Both the position numbers and the translations under genes were made by a program. This document shows, piece by piece, positions 15,900 through 24,602 of a stretch of DNA of 64,000 nucleotides. Origin of the DNA: JBBIWA01 sp037439425 (GTDB lineage Bacteria > Acidobacteriota > Blastocatellia > RBC074); the NCBI GenBank assembly GCA_037439425.1, contig JBBIWA010000007.1:62001-126000 (forward strand). Reading direction: 5' to 3'. A model generated the notes under the pieces. It saw only the letters and a list, made by a program, of their open reading frames with translations. It did no database searches and was not told the DNA's origin. Numbering within the stretch: position 1 is the stretch's first letter; every line of letters begins with the position of its first letter.

Positions 15900-16673
15900 T
15901 TAATCTCCTCCTGGCAGTTGAGCGACGAGAGCATTGATGATGGCGAGCGCTTGTTGCTCGTCAAGCAATGAAACCACCAGCAGATCCACGCCTGAGCGAG
16001 AGGCGGCAGAGACAAGGTAGCGATCCTGGCGCAGTACGGTGAGCTGCTCGGCGCTCAACTGGGCAGAATGTGGCCCTAAGAATAATGACAGTGGTTGCTT
16101 GGTGGGGTGGTAGTAAACCACATGCAAAAATTTGATCCCGTTGAGTTCGCAGATACGCCCCCGCGGGGCGCTGTAACTGAAGGCCGATAGGTCTGGTATC
16201 TTCCCGATTCGGCCATATCTGGTAGCAAGCTGATCCAGCTCCTCGGGATTGGTGATAGCCTGACTCATCGCTTCAACCGAGCAATGCATCGCGTGATCGG
16301 AGACTGATGCTGCATAGACTGACTCGCGCTGGCCCGGCATCCACAGGCCGCGCAGCAAAAGCAGCACTATAATAATGGCTGCTACTGCTGTGGCAGTCAG
16401 GCGCCGCCAGGTGAGCTGTGTTAGCTTGGGCCTCTTGGTGACGACCGGCTGGTGCTGGAGCGCGGCCAGGATCCTGGTGCGCAGCTGGCTGCTGTTAGGC
16501 TTGTCGGCGCAGGTGGCTTGCTTGAGCAGTTGGTCTTGTACCAGCAGCGCCTCGAGCAGACGCCGGCAAGCAGTACAAGACTCCAGATGCTGTTGCACTT
16601 CGAGCGTGCTGCGCGCATCCAGCTCGTCGTCCATAAACAACTGGATTAGTTCTTTGACTTGATAGCAGTTCAT
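15900..16673 (-). CDS. Membrane-bound anti-sigma factor with zinc-finger (zf-HC2) domain
   Basis: 257 residues. The N-terminal anti-sigma zinc finger spans about residues 1-45 (MNCYQVKELI... QQHLESCTACRRLLE, HxxxCxxC type). It is followed by a cytoplasmic linker, one transmembrane helix (LTATAVAAIIIVLLLLRGL, about residues 95-113) and an extracytoplasmic domain with DHAMHCSVEAM and YSAPRGRICEL. It lies directly after the ECF sigma gene and should hold that factor until an envelope signal arrives. The start may instead be at 16706, which would overlap the sigma gene by 11 bases; I prefer the ATG that begins MNCYQV as in relatives. Confidence 0.87.
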   Translation of the reverse strand: MNCYQVKELIQLFMDDELDARSTLEVQQHLESCTACRRLLEALLVQDQLLKQATCADKPNSSQLRTRILAALQHQPVVTKRPKLTQLTWRRLTATAVAAIIIVLLLLRGLWMPGQRESVYAASVSDHAMHCSVEAMSQAITNPEELDQLATRYGRIGKIPDLSAFSYSAPRGRICELNGIKFLHVVYYHPTKQPLSLFLGPHSAQLSAEQLTVLRQDRYLVSAASRSGVDLLVVSLLDEQQALAIINALVAQLPGGD

Positions 16674-16695
16674 ATTTATCGGCCCTGTGTTTGAT

Positions 16696-17247
16696 TCATC
16701 TTCCATCCGCCATCCGTGCGCCTGCTCGGTTAGTCATCAGGAGTGCGCGCAACTCGCGCCGCGCGCGATGCAGCCGCGACATGACCGTGCCAATCGGCAC
16801 CTCGAGGATTTCGGCTGCTTCGCGGTAAGAGAGCTCTTCAACTACTACCAACCAGAGCACCGCGCGATGCTCTGGGGATAAAAAGTTTGTGGCAGCCAGC
16901 ACCTGGCTGCTTTCGATCTTTTTAAGCGGATCGAAAGCTACCACATTGCTCAGTTGTGCTTGTTTATCCTCTTCCTCCAGCAGGGGGATTTCGGGATGCT
17001 TCTCTCGATTGCTTCGCTTACTGTTGATCACATTGAACATGATGCGGAACAACCAGGCGCGGCAGTTAGAGCCGGTCTCAAATGAATCGAAGTGTTTCCA
17101 GGCTCGCAGATATGTCTCTTGCACGACGTCTTCGGCCTCCACTGGAGTTGGCGCTACTCGCTTGGCAGTCCTGAGCAACACGTCGAGATGGGCCAGCGCT
17201 TCGCGCTCAAAGACCTGTCGCTGTAATTCTAGCTTCCTTGGATTCAT
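16696..17247 (-). CDS. ECF-family RNA polymerase sigma factor
   Basis: 183 residues with region 2 (EAEDVVQETYLRAWKHF, WLFRIMFNVINSKRS) and region 4 (LSPEHRAVLWLVVVEELSYREAAEILEVPIGTVMSRLHRARREL). The start at 17247 (MNPRKLEL) fits the family; the upstream open frame to 17394 does not. It is paired with the anti-sigma gene just downstream. By proximity, targets may include the neighbouring cytochrome c, TlpA-like and DsrE genes, but no promoter motif was identified. Confidence 0.92.
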   Translation of the reverse strand: MNPRKLELQRQVFEREALAHLDVLLRTAKRVAPTPVEAEDVVQETYLRAWKHFDSFETGSNCRAWLFRIMFNVINSKRSNREKHPEIPLLEEEDKQAQLSNVVAFDPLKKIESSQVLAATNFLSPEHRAVLWLVVVEELSYREAAEILEVPIGTVMSRLHRARRELRALLMTNRAGARMADGR

Positions 17248-17440
17248 CTTCTTAGCTCCGGGCGCTGGCTTCTCACCTCTGCCAGGTAAAACTGTTGCTA
17301 GGCTGGGCTTATTCCACAGCGGTAATAAAATTTTGCTGCGTTCCAGTGTTGGGCACTTGGGGTGGGCGCACCTGGGACGGGGCTTGCCCAACAAGCCACC
17401 GCATCACTAGTGGTCAAGCGCCCTCCCGGTGCGCCATAAC

Positions 17441-17869
17441 TCATTTCTTCCTTCCAAAAGCGCGCACCTGAGCGACCAGTGCGGCGATCTCCTCGGCTGA
17501 GAGCCGGTCTTTCCAGGCCGGCATGAATTTCCCTTTGCCGTTAGTGATCGCTTCATTGATTTGTTTGTCAGTACGCGATTGTTGCCATCGAGTCTGTGTG
17601 AAATCGGGCGCTCCTTTCTCCTTCCCAAAATCGGTTCCGCGCCCATCTTCACCATGACAGATAGCACACTTAGCCTGAAAGATCGCTGCTGCGTCCCGCG
17701 GAGCTGCCGCGCCGGAGGCTGCGGCATTGAAAGAAGCCAGCGATGGATTCAGCAACGCAATTCCCAAATATCCAGTGAGGATTGGGCTGATAGCCCATTT
17801 CAAGATACTGATTCTTTCCCAGTCCACATTACCTCCGCAGAAAGATGTAGGGCGAAACAGTTGACTCAC
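17441..17869 (-). CDS. Small class I cytochrome c
   Basis: 142 residues with an N-terminal hydrophobic anchor or signal at about 24-45 (ILKWAISPILTGYLGIALL), the haem-attachment motif CAICH (about residue 68) and a likely axial Met in GKFMPAWKDRL. It resembles monohaem cytochromes of the CccA/SoxX-like group that carry electrons on the periplasmic side. The start is a GTG at 17867-17869 behind GGGGGA; a GTG 14 codons later behind GGAGG is an alternative. It is downstream of the TlpA-like gene. Confidence 0.9.
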   Translation of the reverse strand: MSQLFRPTSFCGGNVDWERISILKWAISPILTGYLGIALLNPSLASFNAAASGAAAPRDAAAIFQAKCAICHGEDGRGTDFGKEKGAPDFTQTRWQQSRTDKQINEAITNGKGKFMPAWKDRLSAEEIAALVAQVRAFGRKK

Positions 17870-17999
17870 CCGATTCCCCCAAGAGTACTTTGCTGTAATT
17901 GGGATGAACCACCTGCTTTCGCCCCACAGGCGTAATGGTCTTTATGGCATAGCCTGCCGGGAAGAAGCAGACCTGCCATGACCACAAACCGAGGCCGGC

Positions 18000-18602
18000 T
18001 CATAACAGGCGTTTGATTTCCCGTTCCAGCTCAGCGGGTTGGATCAGTCCTTCGTGACGATAGCGAATCCGCCCTTGCCGATCAACGACTAGGGTGGTTG
18101 GAAGCAGGCTGAGGGGGCTGTAAGCCTCAACCACTTCCGGCGTGGCCATCACTAGCGGATAACTGACCCGATGTTCTTGGGCGAACTTGGCCACATCTGC
18201 CGGGTCATACTCATTAAGCGAATCAACGGCGATGCCAATGAGCTCCAACCCTTGTTTGTGATATTGATCGCGCAGCTCGACCAGCCACGGCGTTTCCATA
18301 TGGCAGGGTCCGCACCAGGTCGCCCAAAAGTTGATGACCACAACCTTACCCTGGTAATCACTCAGCTTTACTTCTTTGCCGGCCAGGTTTTTCAAACTGA
18401 AATCTGGGGCCAGTGGAGAGTGGGAGCGCTCCTGGACAAGCAAGGCTTTCACTGCTCTCTCGCTCTCTTCAGGCTGGGGGAGTTTCCCTTCCACCACGAT
18501 CACAACGGCCATCGCGCCAAGTACAAACCATACCAGAGTAAGCATGATCAGGGCTATCCAACCCTCCCAATTATCAAGAGATTGATGTAATGATCTTCTC
18601 AT
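18000..18602 (-). CDS. TlpA/ResA-like membrane-anchored thioredoxin
   Basis: 200 residues. There is one N-terminal transmembrane helix (about 17-36), then an AhpC/TSA-thioredoxin fold starting at APDFSLKNLAGKEVKLSDYQGK, with the redox motif WCGPC (in NFWATWCGPCHMET), and the cis-Pro loop SLLPTTLVVD. ResA/TlpA proteins reduce disulfides of apocytochrome c or other periplasmic proteins. The cytochrome c gene just downstream supports a maturation role. The ribosome-binding site is GAAGG, six bases before the ATG. Confidence 0.92.
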   Translation of the reverse strand: MRRSLHQSLDNWEGWIALIMLTLVWFVLGAMAVVIVVEGKLPQPEESERAVKALLVQERSHSPLAPDFSLKNLAGKEVKLSDYQGKVVVINFWATWCGPCHMETPWLVELRDQYHKQGLELIGIAVDSLNEYDPADVAKFAQEHRVSYPLVMATPEVVEAYSPLSLLPTTLVVDRQGRIRYRHEGLIQPAELEREIKRLL

Positions 18603-18693
18603 CGGTGACCTTCTTTCTTGAGCCGTTTCGCGGATGAGTCACGCAGAGGGAGAAGCGGGATCGTTGTAGGCCGCTTCTCTTCCAGACCCATAA

Positions 18694-19050
18694 CTAGAAC
18701 GTGATTACCTGATAACCCTCTGCTACCAGTTTTCGGAAGCTGGGGTGATCGTCATACTCGCCGAGCAGAGAAACGCCACAGGCTGTCACTGTCTCTTTAA
18801 CGCCAAAGGCAGCAGCGCAAAACTTGCAGGCGCCGCTGATTTGGTCTTTGACCGCCGCAAAGAGGCCGCTCGCTTTATGCTCGGGCCGAGAGAGTTCTCC
18901 GATCCATTTCGTCCCGGCACCATCAAAAATCAGTTTAACTGGCTCGCCTGCGTCTTTGAACTCCTTGACGGCTTCCAGGGCATTGACGACGCGGCCTAGG
19001 GCTTCGTGAGTTTCGGTATCAGCAAGAACAACGATAGCAACAGGTTTCAT
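18694..19050 (-). CDS. DsrE/DsrF-like family protein
   Basis: 118-residue cytoplasmic protein with the DsrE fold pattern: VAIVVLADTETHEALGRVVNAL at the start, LIFDGAGTKW in the middle and a Cys pair in ISGACKFCAAAFGV, with a further Cys in TACGVSLL. DsrE relatives handle sulfur as persulfides or act as small redox regulators. A strong AAAGGAGG precedes the ATG. With the TlpA-like and cytochrome genes downstream it forms a plausible redox/sulfur group. Confidence 0.85.
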   Translation of the reverse strand: MKPVAIVVLADTETHEALGRVVNALEAVKEFKDAGEPVKLIFDGAGTKWIGELSRPEHKASGLFAAVKDQISGACKFCAAAFGVKETVTACGVSLLGEYDDHPSFRKLVAEGYQVITF

Positions 19051-19085
19051 GTGGTAGTCCCTCCTTTGGGTGTAATGTGATCAGC

Positions 19086-19123
19086 GCTGCGCCAGCTTCA
19101 GAGTCGTCTGAAGCTAGCGCAGC
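19086..19123. other. Strong stem-loop downstream of the TonB receptor gene
   Basis: GCTGCGCCAGCTTCAGA and TCTGAAGCTAGCGCAGC form a 17-bp stem with one mismatch and a four-base loop. It lies between the end of the TonB receptor gene and the DsrE gene on the minus strand. There is no T-tract, so it may be an RNA-stability or processing hairpin, or a weak terminator. Confidence 0.7.
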
Positions 19124-19133
19124 CTGATTCAGG

Positions 19134-22100
19134 TCAGAACTCGTAACGGAGCGCGAATTGCATCACACGACGTGATGAGTCTCCTGTGGTAGAGGTGAAT
19201 CTGCCGAATCCGACCCGGTCGTCCAGCGTTAGGTTGACCCCGGCAAAATTAGGTGTGTTCGTCAGGTTAAAGGTCTCCCAGCGAAACTGTATGCGGTGGC
19301 TCTCCCACGGCAGGCGGAAATTCTTCTGCACGCCTAGGTCCAGGGTGAAGAAGCGGTGGCCGCGCAGCACGTTACGCGAACCTGAATCGCCTACCTTGGT
19401 ATTGGCGAATGCCGCAAAGACCGCTGCCGGATTACGGAACAAGTTCGGTTCCCCGTTCGGATCCTTTTTGGTCACATCTGAAGTTGGCGCTGGAGCGATT
19501 TTGGTCGCTGGCCCGGTTAAGAAAAAGTTGGTCGGGAAGAAGAAGCCGTTACCCACGCTCAAAGGCAAGCCAGTCTGATAGCGGAACAAACCCGTTACTG
19601 ACCAGCCCCCAATGAACTGATTTAACCACCCAGGCACTGACCGGCCGACGAGCCTACCTTGACCAAAGGGCAACTCAGCAATCCAGTTAGCGTTGAACTG
19701 GTGGCGGGCATCGAAATTGGAGACGGCAAAAGAATCCCGTGGCCTGAAAATGTTGGCAATCTGCCCCGTCAACCGCGCTGCGTTTTCAATTGTCGAGGCG
19801 TTATCAATTGACTTTGAGACGGTGTAGTTGAAATCAAACTGCGTCCCGGCGCTGAAGCGTTTGCGCACGAGCAGATTGAAACCGTGATAGCTCGAGGCGC
19901 CCCAATTGGTCCAGGCGGGCAGCGACTGGAATTGCTGCTGGAAGAAGGTGTTGGGGCCGAAGCGCGCAGCTCCCAGGACGACATCCATAAAAAAGAGCGC
20001 ATCGGTCCAGCTCGGTGCGTTAGCTGCGAGAATCTGGTAGGCGCTCTGTGTGGCAGTCAATCCCGAACCGGCCAGAGCCGGGAAGATATTTTCAAAGAAT
20101 GGCTGTCTGGGCACCTGCGCCACTGGCGTGTTGGCATTGATCAAAGGCTCCAACAGGCGTACCGCCTGCGCGTAGGTTTGTCCTGAAGCCGGATCACGGA
20201 AGTCAATTAGCGGAGCTGAGATATCCACCTTCGTCAGCAGCTTACGCCCCAGGCGGCCAATGTAGGCTGTCTCGATGGTGAAGTTATGAGGCAGTTCCCG
20301 CGTGATTGAGAAGTTGAACGACATCGAGTAGGGAGTGCGCAGCGTGTTATCCACCACAAAGCCCAGGGCTGAAGTATCACTGGCTGGGAAGTTGGGGAAT
20401 CCACCTCGTGGAGCAGGCGGCGGCGCAGGCAGGGCATTGAATCCGCGGAAACGCTCAGCCGTAGTGTAGTCAAGCACGCCCGATTGATTGATCACGCCGG
20501 AAGCTAGCCCGAAGGCGCCTGACAGGTCCGTGCTGACCACAAAAGCTCCGCCGATGCGGTCGTAAGTCAGCGAGAACCCGCCGCGGATTGAAGTCTTGCC
20601 GCCATCGCCGAAGATAGTCTTCAGCACCCGAGTCGAAAAATCTGGGCTGTAGGCGAAGGCAAATCGCGGTGACCAGTTGTCTTTATCTGGCGGGAAGAAA
20701 CCGATCCGGCCGTTCTCTTTGCCAGCCAGATCGAAGCCCAGCAACGGCACCTGGTTCGATGGAATACCCAGGTTCATATTTCTGATTCGTTGATTGATGA
20801 AGTCTTCGATGTTGAGCGTCGGCGCGACCTGCAACCCGTTCTTTTCCCAGGGCGGAGTCGCATAGCTGTAGCGCAGGCCGAGGGTGAAAGTCAAATTCGG
20901 TTTGACTCGCCACGAATCTTGCCAGTAGAACTCGAACTCGTTGGCCGCAAATTCGCGCGCCTGTGCCTGGCCAAGTGGCAGCGGCTGGCCCTGGCGATCG
21001 AAGAAGTAAGTAGCACTCTTTTGCGGGGTAACGCCGAGCAACCCCATAAAGGCGCGCACGATCGGGTTTCTCGCTGCCGAGACAAAATTTACGCCCGCAC
21101 GCTGGACCAGCGCAGGCAAGATGTCGCGCCCGAGCGCTTTCATCCAGCCATCATTGACTGCGAAGGCTGGGAAAGAGTTAGCGAAGGTGAAGCGGTCGTT
21201 ACTGATGAAGCGAATGTTGGTACCGAACTGAAAGTTATGCGTGCCGCGCGTCCAGGAGAGATCATCCGTCAAATTGTGAACCGGCACTTTGCGGCCGAAG
21301 GCGCGCGCGCCGAAGTTGCGAATGTCGTCTAGACTGCGAATGCCCCAGCGAGGACCGCTGACGCCCGTTTGCTCAAAGCCCCGCCGGGTGAGACCCCAGC
21401 GGAAGTTGTTAACCAGGTCTGAGCGCAGCAGGGCGGTGTAACCCACGACAAAGCCTTTGCTGTTTTCCAGAAACTGAGCGGCCGGCTCCTGTCCAGGAAA
21501 TTGCGGAGCGATCGCCGTCTGATCATCGTTTTGCAAATTGCCGCGCCAGAAGACAGTATGCTTGCCATCTTCCGTCAGCTTGAAATCAAAGCGCGCAATG
21601 TAGGTGTTGAAGTCCAGCTTCAATGGCGCATTGAAGCGGAACCCGGTGAAGTTCAACCCTTGATCAATACCTTGTGAAGGATCGTTCCCGACCGGATACT
21701 GGCGCAGCACATCGAGCACTGCCTGATTGACGCCGATGCCGAGCGGGTCAATCGCCTTGAGGTCATCAGGAGTCAAGGTGCGAATGGTGCCATCCACAGC
21801 CCGGAAGCGCAGTTGCCCGGCCTTCATCGTCTCTGAAGGCACGATACGCAACTCGCTGGTCTGGCTACGGTCGCGCCGCCCTTCGTAGTTAAGGAAGAAG
21901 AAGGCGCGATTTTTGACTATAGGGCCGCCCACGGCTGCGCCGAAGACATTACGCAGCAGCGCGGGCCTCTTAATCCCAGCGCGGTTGTTGAAGAAATCGT
22001 TAGCCGTCGTCTTCGTATTGCGGTGGTACTCATAAACAGCGCCGTGAAACTCATTGGTCCCGCTTTTAGTGACCAAACCGATTTGAGCACCGCTGGAGCG

Positions 22101-22793
22101 GCCTTGCTCAGCATTAGGATTGGTCGTCGTCACGCGGAACTCTTGCACCGAATCGAGCGTCAAACGCAGGACGCTGGTAAAGGCTGCACCTGTTTGCTGA
22201 TCGTTGACATCCACTCCATCGAGCGTGACGTTGGCTTGGTCTGAGCGCCCACCGTTAACCGAGCCGCTGCGCATATCACCTTCAATTCCGGTGAAGACCA
22301 CGCCGGGTTGCAGGCTCAGCAGTCCTACCACATTGCGCCCTTCCAGAGGCAGCAGCTTGATTTGATTCTCACTGAACGCATTACCGATGGTAGCATCGGA
22401 AGTATTGACAGCCGACTCACCACCCTGCACTGTGACCGTCTCAGTTACTGCTCCTACCTGGGTAAAGGCGAGATTGAGTGTGAGCGGCGTGTTGACCAGG
22501 ATCTGTAATTCCTCTTGGACTAGAGTGACGAAACCCTGCGCCTCAGCCCGCACACGGTAGAGGCCCGGGGGGAGCTGAGGAATCTGGTAGGTGCCATCCT
22601 TCGAGCTCACGGTTGTGCGGCTCGCACCTGTCACCTTGTTGATGACAGTGATCGTTGCGCCTGCGATGGCATTACCTTGGGGGTCAACCACTAAGCCCGA
22701 GAGGGAAGAAGTCTGGCCGAAGGCCAGAACTGAAGTGAGCGTGAGAAGCAGCACACCTAGGCTGTTTCTCCAGGTCAATGGAGCTGATTTCAT
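19134..22793 (-). CDS. Oar-like TonB-dependent receptor with carboxypeptidase-regulatory domain
   Basis: 1219-residue outer-membrane protein. A signal peptide (NSLGVLLLTLTSVLAFGQ) is followed by a CarboxypepD_reg-like fold (SLSGLVVDPQGNAIAGATIT; YQIPQLPPGLYRVRAEAQGF), a plug with SVNGGRSDQANVTLDGVDVND and the long beta-barrel, ending in RYEF with the C-terminal aromatic residue. This architecture is abundant in Acidobacteriota. A perfect AAGGAGG precedes the ATG. The ligand is unknown. Its neighbours are a formylglycine-generating-type enzyme upstream and a DsrE protein downstream, which do not identify a substrate. Confidence 0.93.
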   Translation of the reverse strand: MKSAPLTWRNSLGVLLLTLTSVLAFGQTSSLSGLVVDPQGNAIAGATITVINKVTGASRTTVSSKDGTYQIPQLPPGLYRVRAEAQGFVTLVQEELQILVNTPLTLNLAFTQVGAVTETVTVQGGESAVNTSDATIGNAFSENQIKLLPLEGRNVVGLLSLQPGVVFTGIEGDMRSGSVNGGRSDQANVTLDGVDVNDQQTGAAFTSVLRLTLDSVQEFRVTTTNPNAEQGRSSGAQIGLVTKSGTNEFHGAVYEYHRNTKTTANDFFNNRAGIKRPALLRNVFGAAVGGPIVKNRAFFFLNYEGRRDRSQTSELRIVPSETMKAGQLRFRAVDGTIRTLTPDDLKAIDPLGIGVNQAVLDVLRQYPVGNDPSQGIDQGLNFTGFRFNAPLKLDFNTYIARFDFKLTEDGKHTVFWRGNLQNDDQTAIAPQFPGQEPAAQFLENSKGFVVGYTALLRSDLVNNFRWGLTRRGFEQTGVSGPRWGIRSLDDIRNFGARAFGRKVPVHNLTDDLSWTRGTHNFQFGTNIRFISNDRFTFANSFPAFAVNDGWMKALGRDILPALVQRAGVNFVSAARNPIVRAFMGLLGVTPQKSATYFFDRQGQPLPLGQAQAREFAANEFEFYWQDSWRVKPNLTFTLGLRYSYATPPWEKNGLQVAPTLNIEDFINQRIRNMNLGIPSNQVPLLGFDLAGKENGRIGFFPPDKDNWSPRFAFAYSPDFSTRVLKTIFGDGGKTSIRGGFSLTYDRIGGAFVVSTDLSGAFGLASGVINQSGVLDYTTAERFRGFNALPAPPPAPRGGFPNFPASDTSALGFVVDNTLRTPYSMSFNFSITRELPHNFTIETAYIGRLGRKLLTKVDISAPLIDFRDPASGQTYAQAVRLLEPLINANTPVAQVPRQPFFENIFPALAGSGLTATQSAYQILAANAPSWTDALFFMDVVLGAARFGPNTFFQQQFQSLPAWTNWGASSYHGFNLLVRKRFSAGTQFDFNYTVSKSIDNASTIENAARLTGQIANIFRPRDSFAVSNFDARHQFNANWIAELPFGQGRLVGRSVPGWLNQFIGGWSVTGLFRYQTGLPLSVGNGFFFPTNFFLTGPATKIAPAPTSDVTKKDPNGEPNLFRNPAAVFAAFANTKVGDSGSRNVLRGHRFFTLDLGVQKNFRLPWESHRIQFRWETFNLTNTPNFAGVNLTLDDRVGFGRFTSTTGDSSRRVMQFALRYEF

Positions 22794-22874
22794 AAGTCCT
22801 CCTTAACTGGTTATAGTCATTTACCCTTGCTAGGCTCACTGCGGGCGTGGCTCCTAAAGTCAGCTCACTACACC

Positions 22875-23873
22875 TTATCGAGCATCCCTGGCGCAGCGGA
22901 AGCCGACGTTATTGAAGCTGGAGTCAGGTGGGCTTTGACCGCGAAAAGCCACGCGATAAGCCCCACAATAGTTGGCTGAACAAAACCATGAGCCGCCGCG
23001 CGCTACACGCATCTGGCCTGTAGCTGGCCCTTGCGGGTCCTGGGTTGGGCTGTGTTTGTAGTAATCGGCCTCATACCAGTCCGCAGTCCACTCCCAGACG
23101 TTGCCAATCATGTCGTAGAGACCAAAATCGTTCGGGGCAAAGCTTCCAACTGGCGCCGTGTAGTAATAGTTGTCTTCCAGCAGATTGTGGTCTGGCCATA
23201 TGCCTTGCCAGAAGTTGGCCAGCAGTCTGCCGCTGGGTTTGAGTTCTTGGCCCCAGGGATAGATTGTGCCTTCGCGCCCACCGCGCGCTGCATATTCCCA
23301 TTCAGCTTCGGTCGGCAGCCGCTTACCTGCCCACTTGGCATAAGCTGCCGCATCGTTCCACGAGACGTTAACAACCGGATGATTCATCTTGTCAGTGATG
23401 GTCGAATCGGGGCCCAAGGGGTGGCGCCAGTCAGCTCCCTCGACGGCCTCCCAATCCTTGAAGCCCTCTTTGAAGACCCAGGCGAAGCCTTTCTTTTCAG
23501 CGTCGGTCTGGTAGCCGGTAGCTTCAACGAAGCGCGCAAATTCAGCGTTGGTTACTTCGGTGGCGTCGAGATAAAAAGGGCTGAGCGTGACGCGATGCGC
23601 CGGGCGTTCATCTTGCTCGCCAATTTGATGCGCCGGGTCTTTGATTTTCGGGCTGGCTGGACTGGCGTGAGCTAGCTGGTGGGCTGGCGCGAAATGTTGG
23701 CTGAGCTCTGTCCCCATCAAAAAGTCACCGCCTTTGAGCAGTAGCATCCGGCTTGTATCCATAGGCTCAGCAGAATGAGACTGCAGGCGGCGTGCTCTGA
23801 CTCCAGCAATCACCGCCGCCATCATCAGCAGGACCAGCAGAGCCAAGCTTGAGCGCGTCAACCATACCTTCAT
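22875..23873 (-). CDS. Formylglycine-generating enzyme (SUMF1/FGE) family protein, exported
   Basis: 332 residues with an N-terminal membrane anchor or signal (about 6-26). The FGE-sulfatase domain runs from about residue 44 (LLKGGDFLMGTE) and includes HPVVNVSWNDAAAYAKWAGK, LPTEAEWEYAARGG and GNVWEWT. Near the C-terminus, RGGSWFCSANYC carries the Cys pair (about C298 and C303) that binds copper in genuine formylglycine-generating enzymes. Many SUMF1-like proteins lack this pair, so enzymatic activity is plausible. The usual target, a type I sulfatase with a CxPxR motif, is not in the window. The ribosome-binding site is AAAGGAGAGG. Confidence 0.9.
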   Translation of the reverse strand: MKVWLTRSSLALLVLLMMAAVIAGVRARRLQSHSAEPMDTSRMLLLKGGDFLMGTELSQHFAPAHQLAHASPASPKIKDPAHQIGEQDERPAHRVTLSPFYLDATEVTNAEFARFVEATGYQTDAEKKGFAWVFKEGFKDWEAVEGADWRHPLGPDSTITDKMNHPVVNVSWNDAAAYAKWAGKRLPTEAEWEYAARGGREGTIYPWGQELKPSGRLLANFWQGIWPDHNLLEDNYYYTAPVGSFAPNDFGLYDMIGNVWEWTADWYEADYYKHSPTQDPQGPATGQMRVARGGSWFCSANYCGAYRVAFRGQSPPDSSFNNVGFRCARDAR

Positions 23874-24013
23874 TGTGAAGCCTCTCCTTTCTGAAAACGG
23901 CCAGGGCGCGCGCAGACAGCCACGCTCCGCCCTGGCTGTGTCTGTACTTCACCTGACCAGATGTTGCTGACCCAGAAGCCTTTCTCTTTCCAAGTGAAGT
24001 CTAGACAGTCAAT

Positions 24014-24045
24014 CACAGGTTATTTCTGGCACAGGTTATTTCTGG
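24014..24045. repeat. Tandem 16-bp duplication
   Basis: CACAGGTTATTTCTGG occurs twice in direct succession, about 140 bases upstream of the SUMF1-family gene. It is minor but exact. Confidence 0.8.
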
Positions 24046-24160
24046 CGCCGGAACGCAAAAACCATCTTGGCCATGGAGTGGCACTCCAGCGTGGTGATTG
24101 TCTCTCTTCTCGATCTTTATTTTCTGTGGTCAAATTTACATTCTCTGTAGCTTACGTGAA

Positions 24161-24460
24161 GCGTGTGCATAAATCCCACCCAATCGGTGGGTGGCTTAAG
24201 TCCAGCCTCCGCAGACCAACTCGCACTCCCTCAAATCCCACCCAATCGGTGGAGTATGGGGAAAGAAATGGCTGAGAGCTATAAGGCAGTGAAAGGCCCT
24301 CAAATCCCACCGATGGAAATCGGTAGGAAGTCAGCAGAGTATAGGTGGGAACTGAACGCTCCACCCACTACCGTGGGGGAATTAAGGACAGCTCTTTTGA
24401 GCTGCGCGCTGGACTTGAAGGATCCACCCACTGCCGTGGAGTAGGGATTTATGCACATTC
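24161..24460. repeat. Long imperfect palindrome of about 300 bp (MITE-like), with internal CCCACC..GGTGG hairpins
   Basis: The ends are inverted (TGTGCATAAATCCC at 24165-24178 and GGGATTTATGCACA at 24445-24458). The complementarity continues inward: CCACCCA...CTTAAGTCCAGC on the left matches GCTGGACTTGAAGG...CCACTG on the right. Inside are five short CCCACC/GGTGG-type hairpins. It lies between the SUMF1-family gene and the Cys-rich protein gene. No reading frame is convincing and no transposase is nearby. Confidence 0.75.
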
Positions 24461-24479
24461 TTCAATAGTGCCCACCTTT

Positions 24480-24599
24480 CGCCGAGATAGTTTCGCGCAG
24501 CCTCGTAGCCAATCGCTCGTAGGCCCACCTTAATGGACTGGCCTGGGGAGGCTGCGCGAAAGCGCAGAGCCTGTCTTGAGACAGGCAGCTAGCTCGGCG
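24480..24599. other. Bulged long hairpin immediately downstream of the Cys-rich protein gene
   Basis: The outer ends CGCCGAG (24480-24486) and CTCGGCG (24593-24599) pair. The inner arms TTTCGCGCAGCCTC (24491-24504) and GAGGCTGCGCGAAA (24548-24561) pair perfectly. A small CTGTCTTGAGACAG hairpin sits between them. It starts three bases after the stop of the minus-strand gene, so it is probably a 3'-end structure. A T-tract is absent. Confidence 0.7.
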
Positions 24600-24602
24600 C
24601 GA

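Noticed and set aside
24161..24460. Possible CRISPR array (recurring CCCACC..GGTGG blocks)
   Set aside because: Unit spacing is irregular, the blocks vary in sequence, and the whole region is one long palindrome. No cas gene is nearby.
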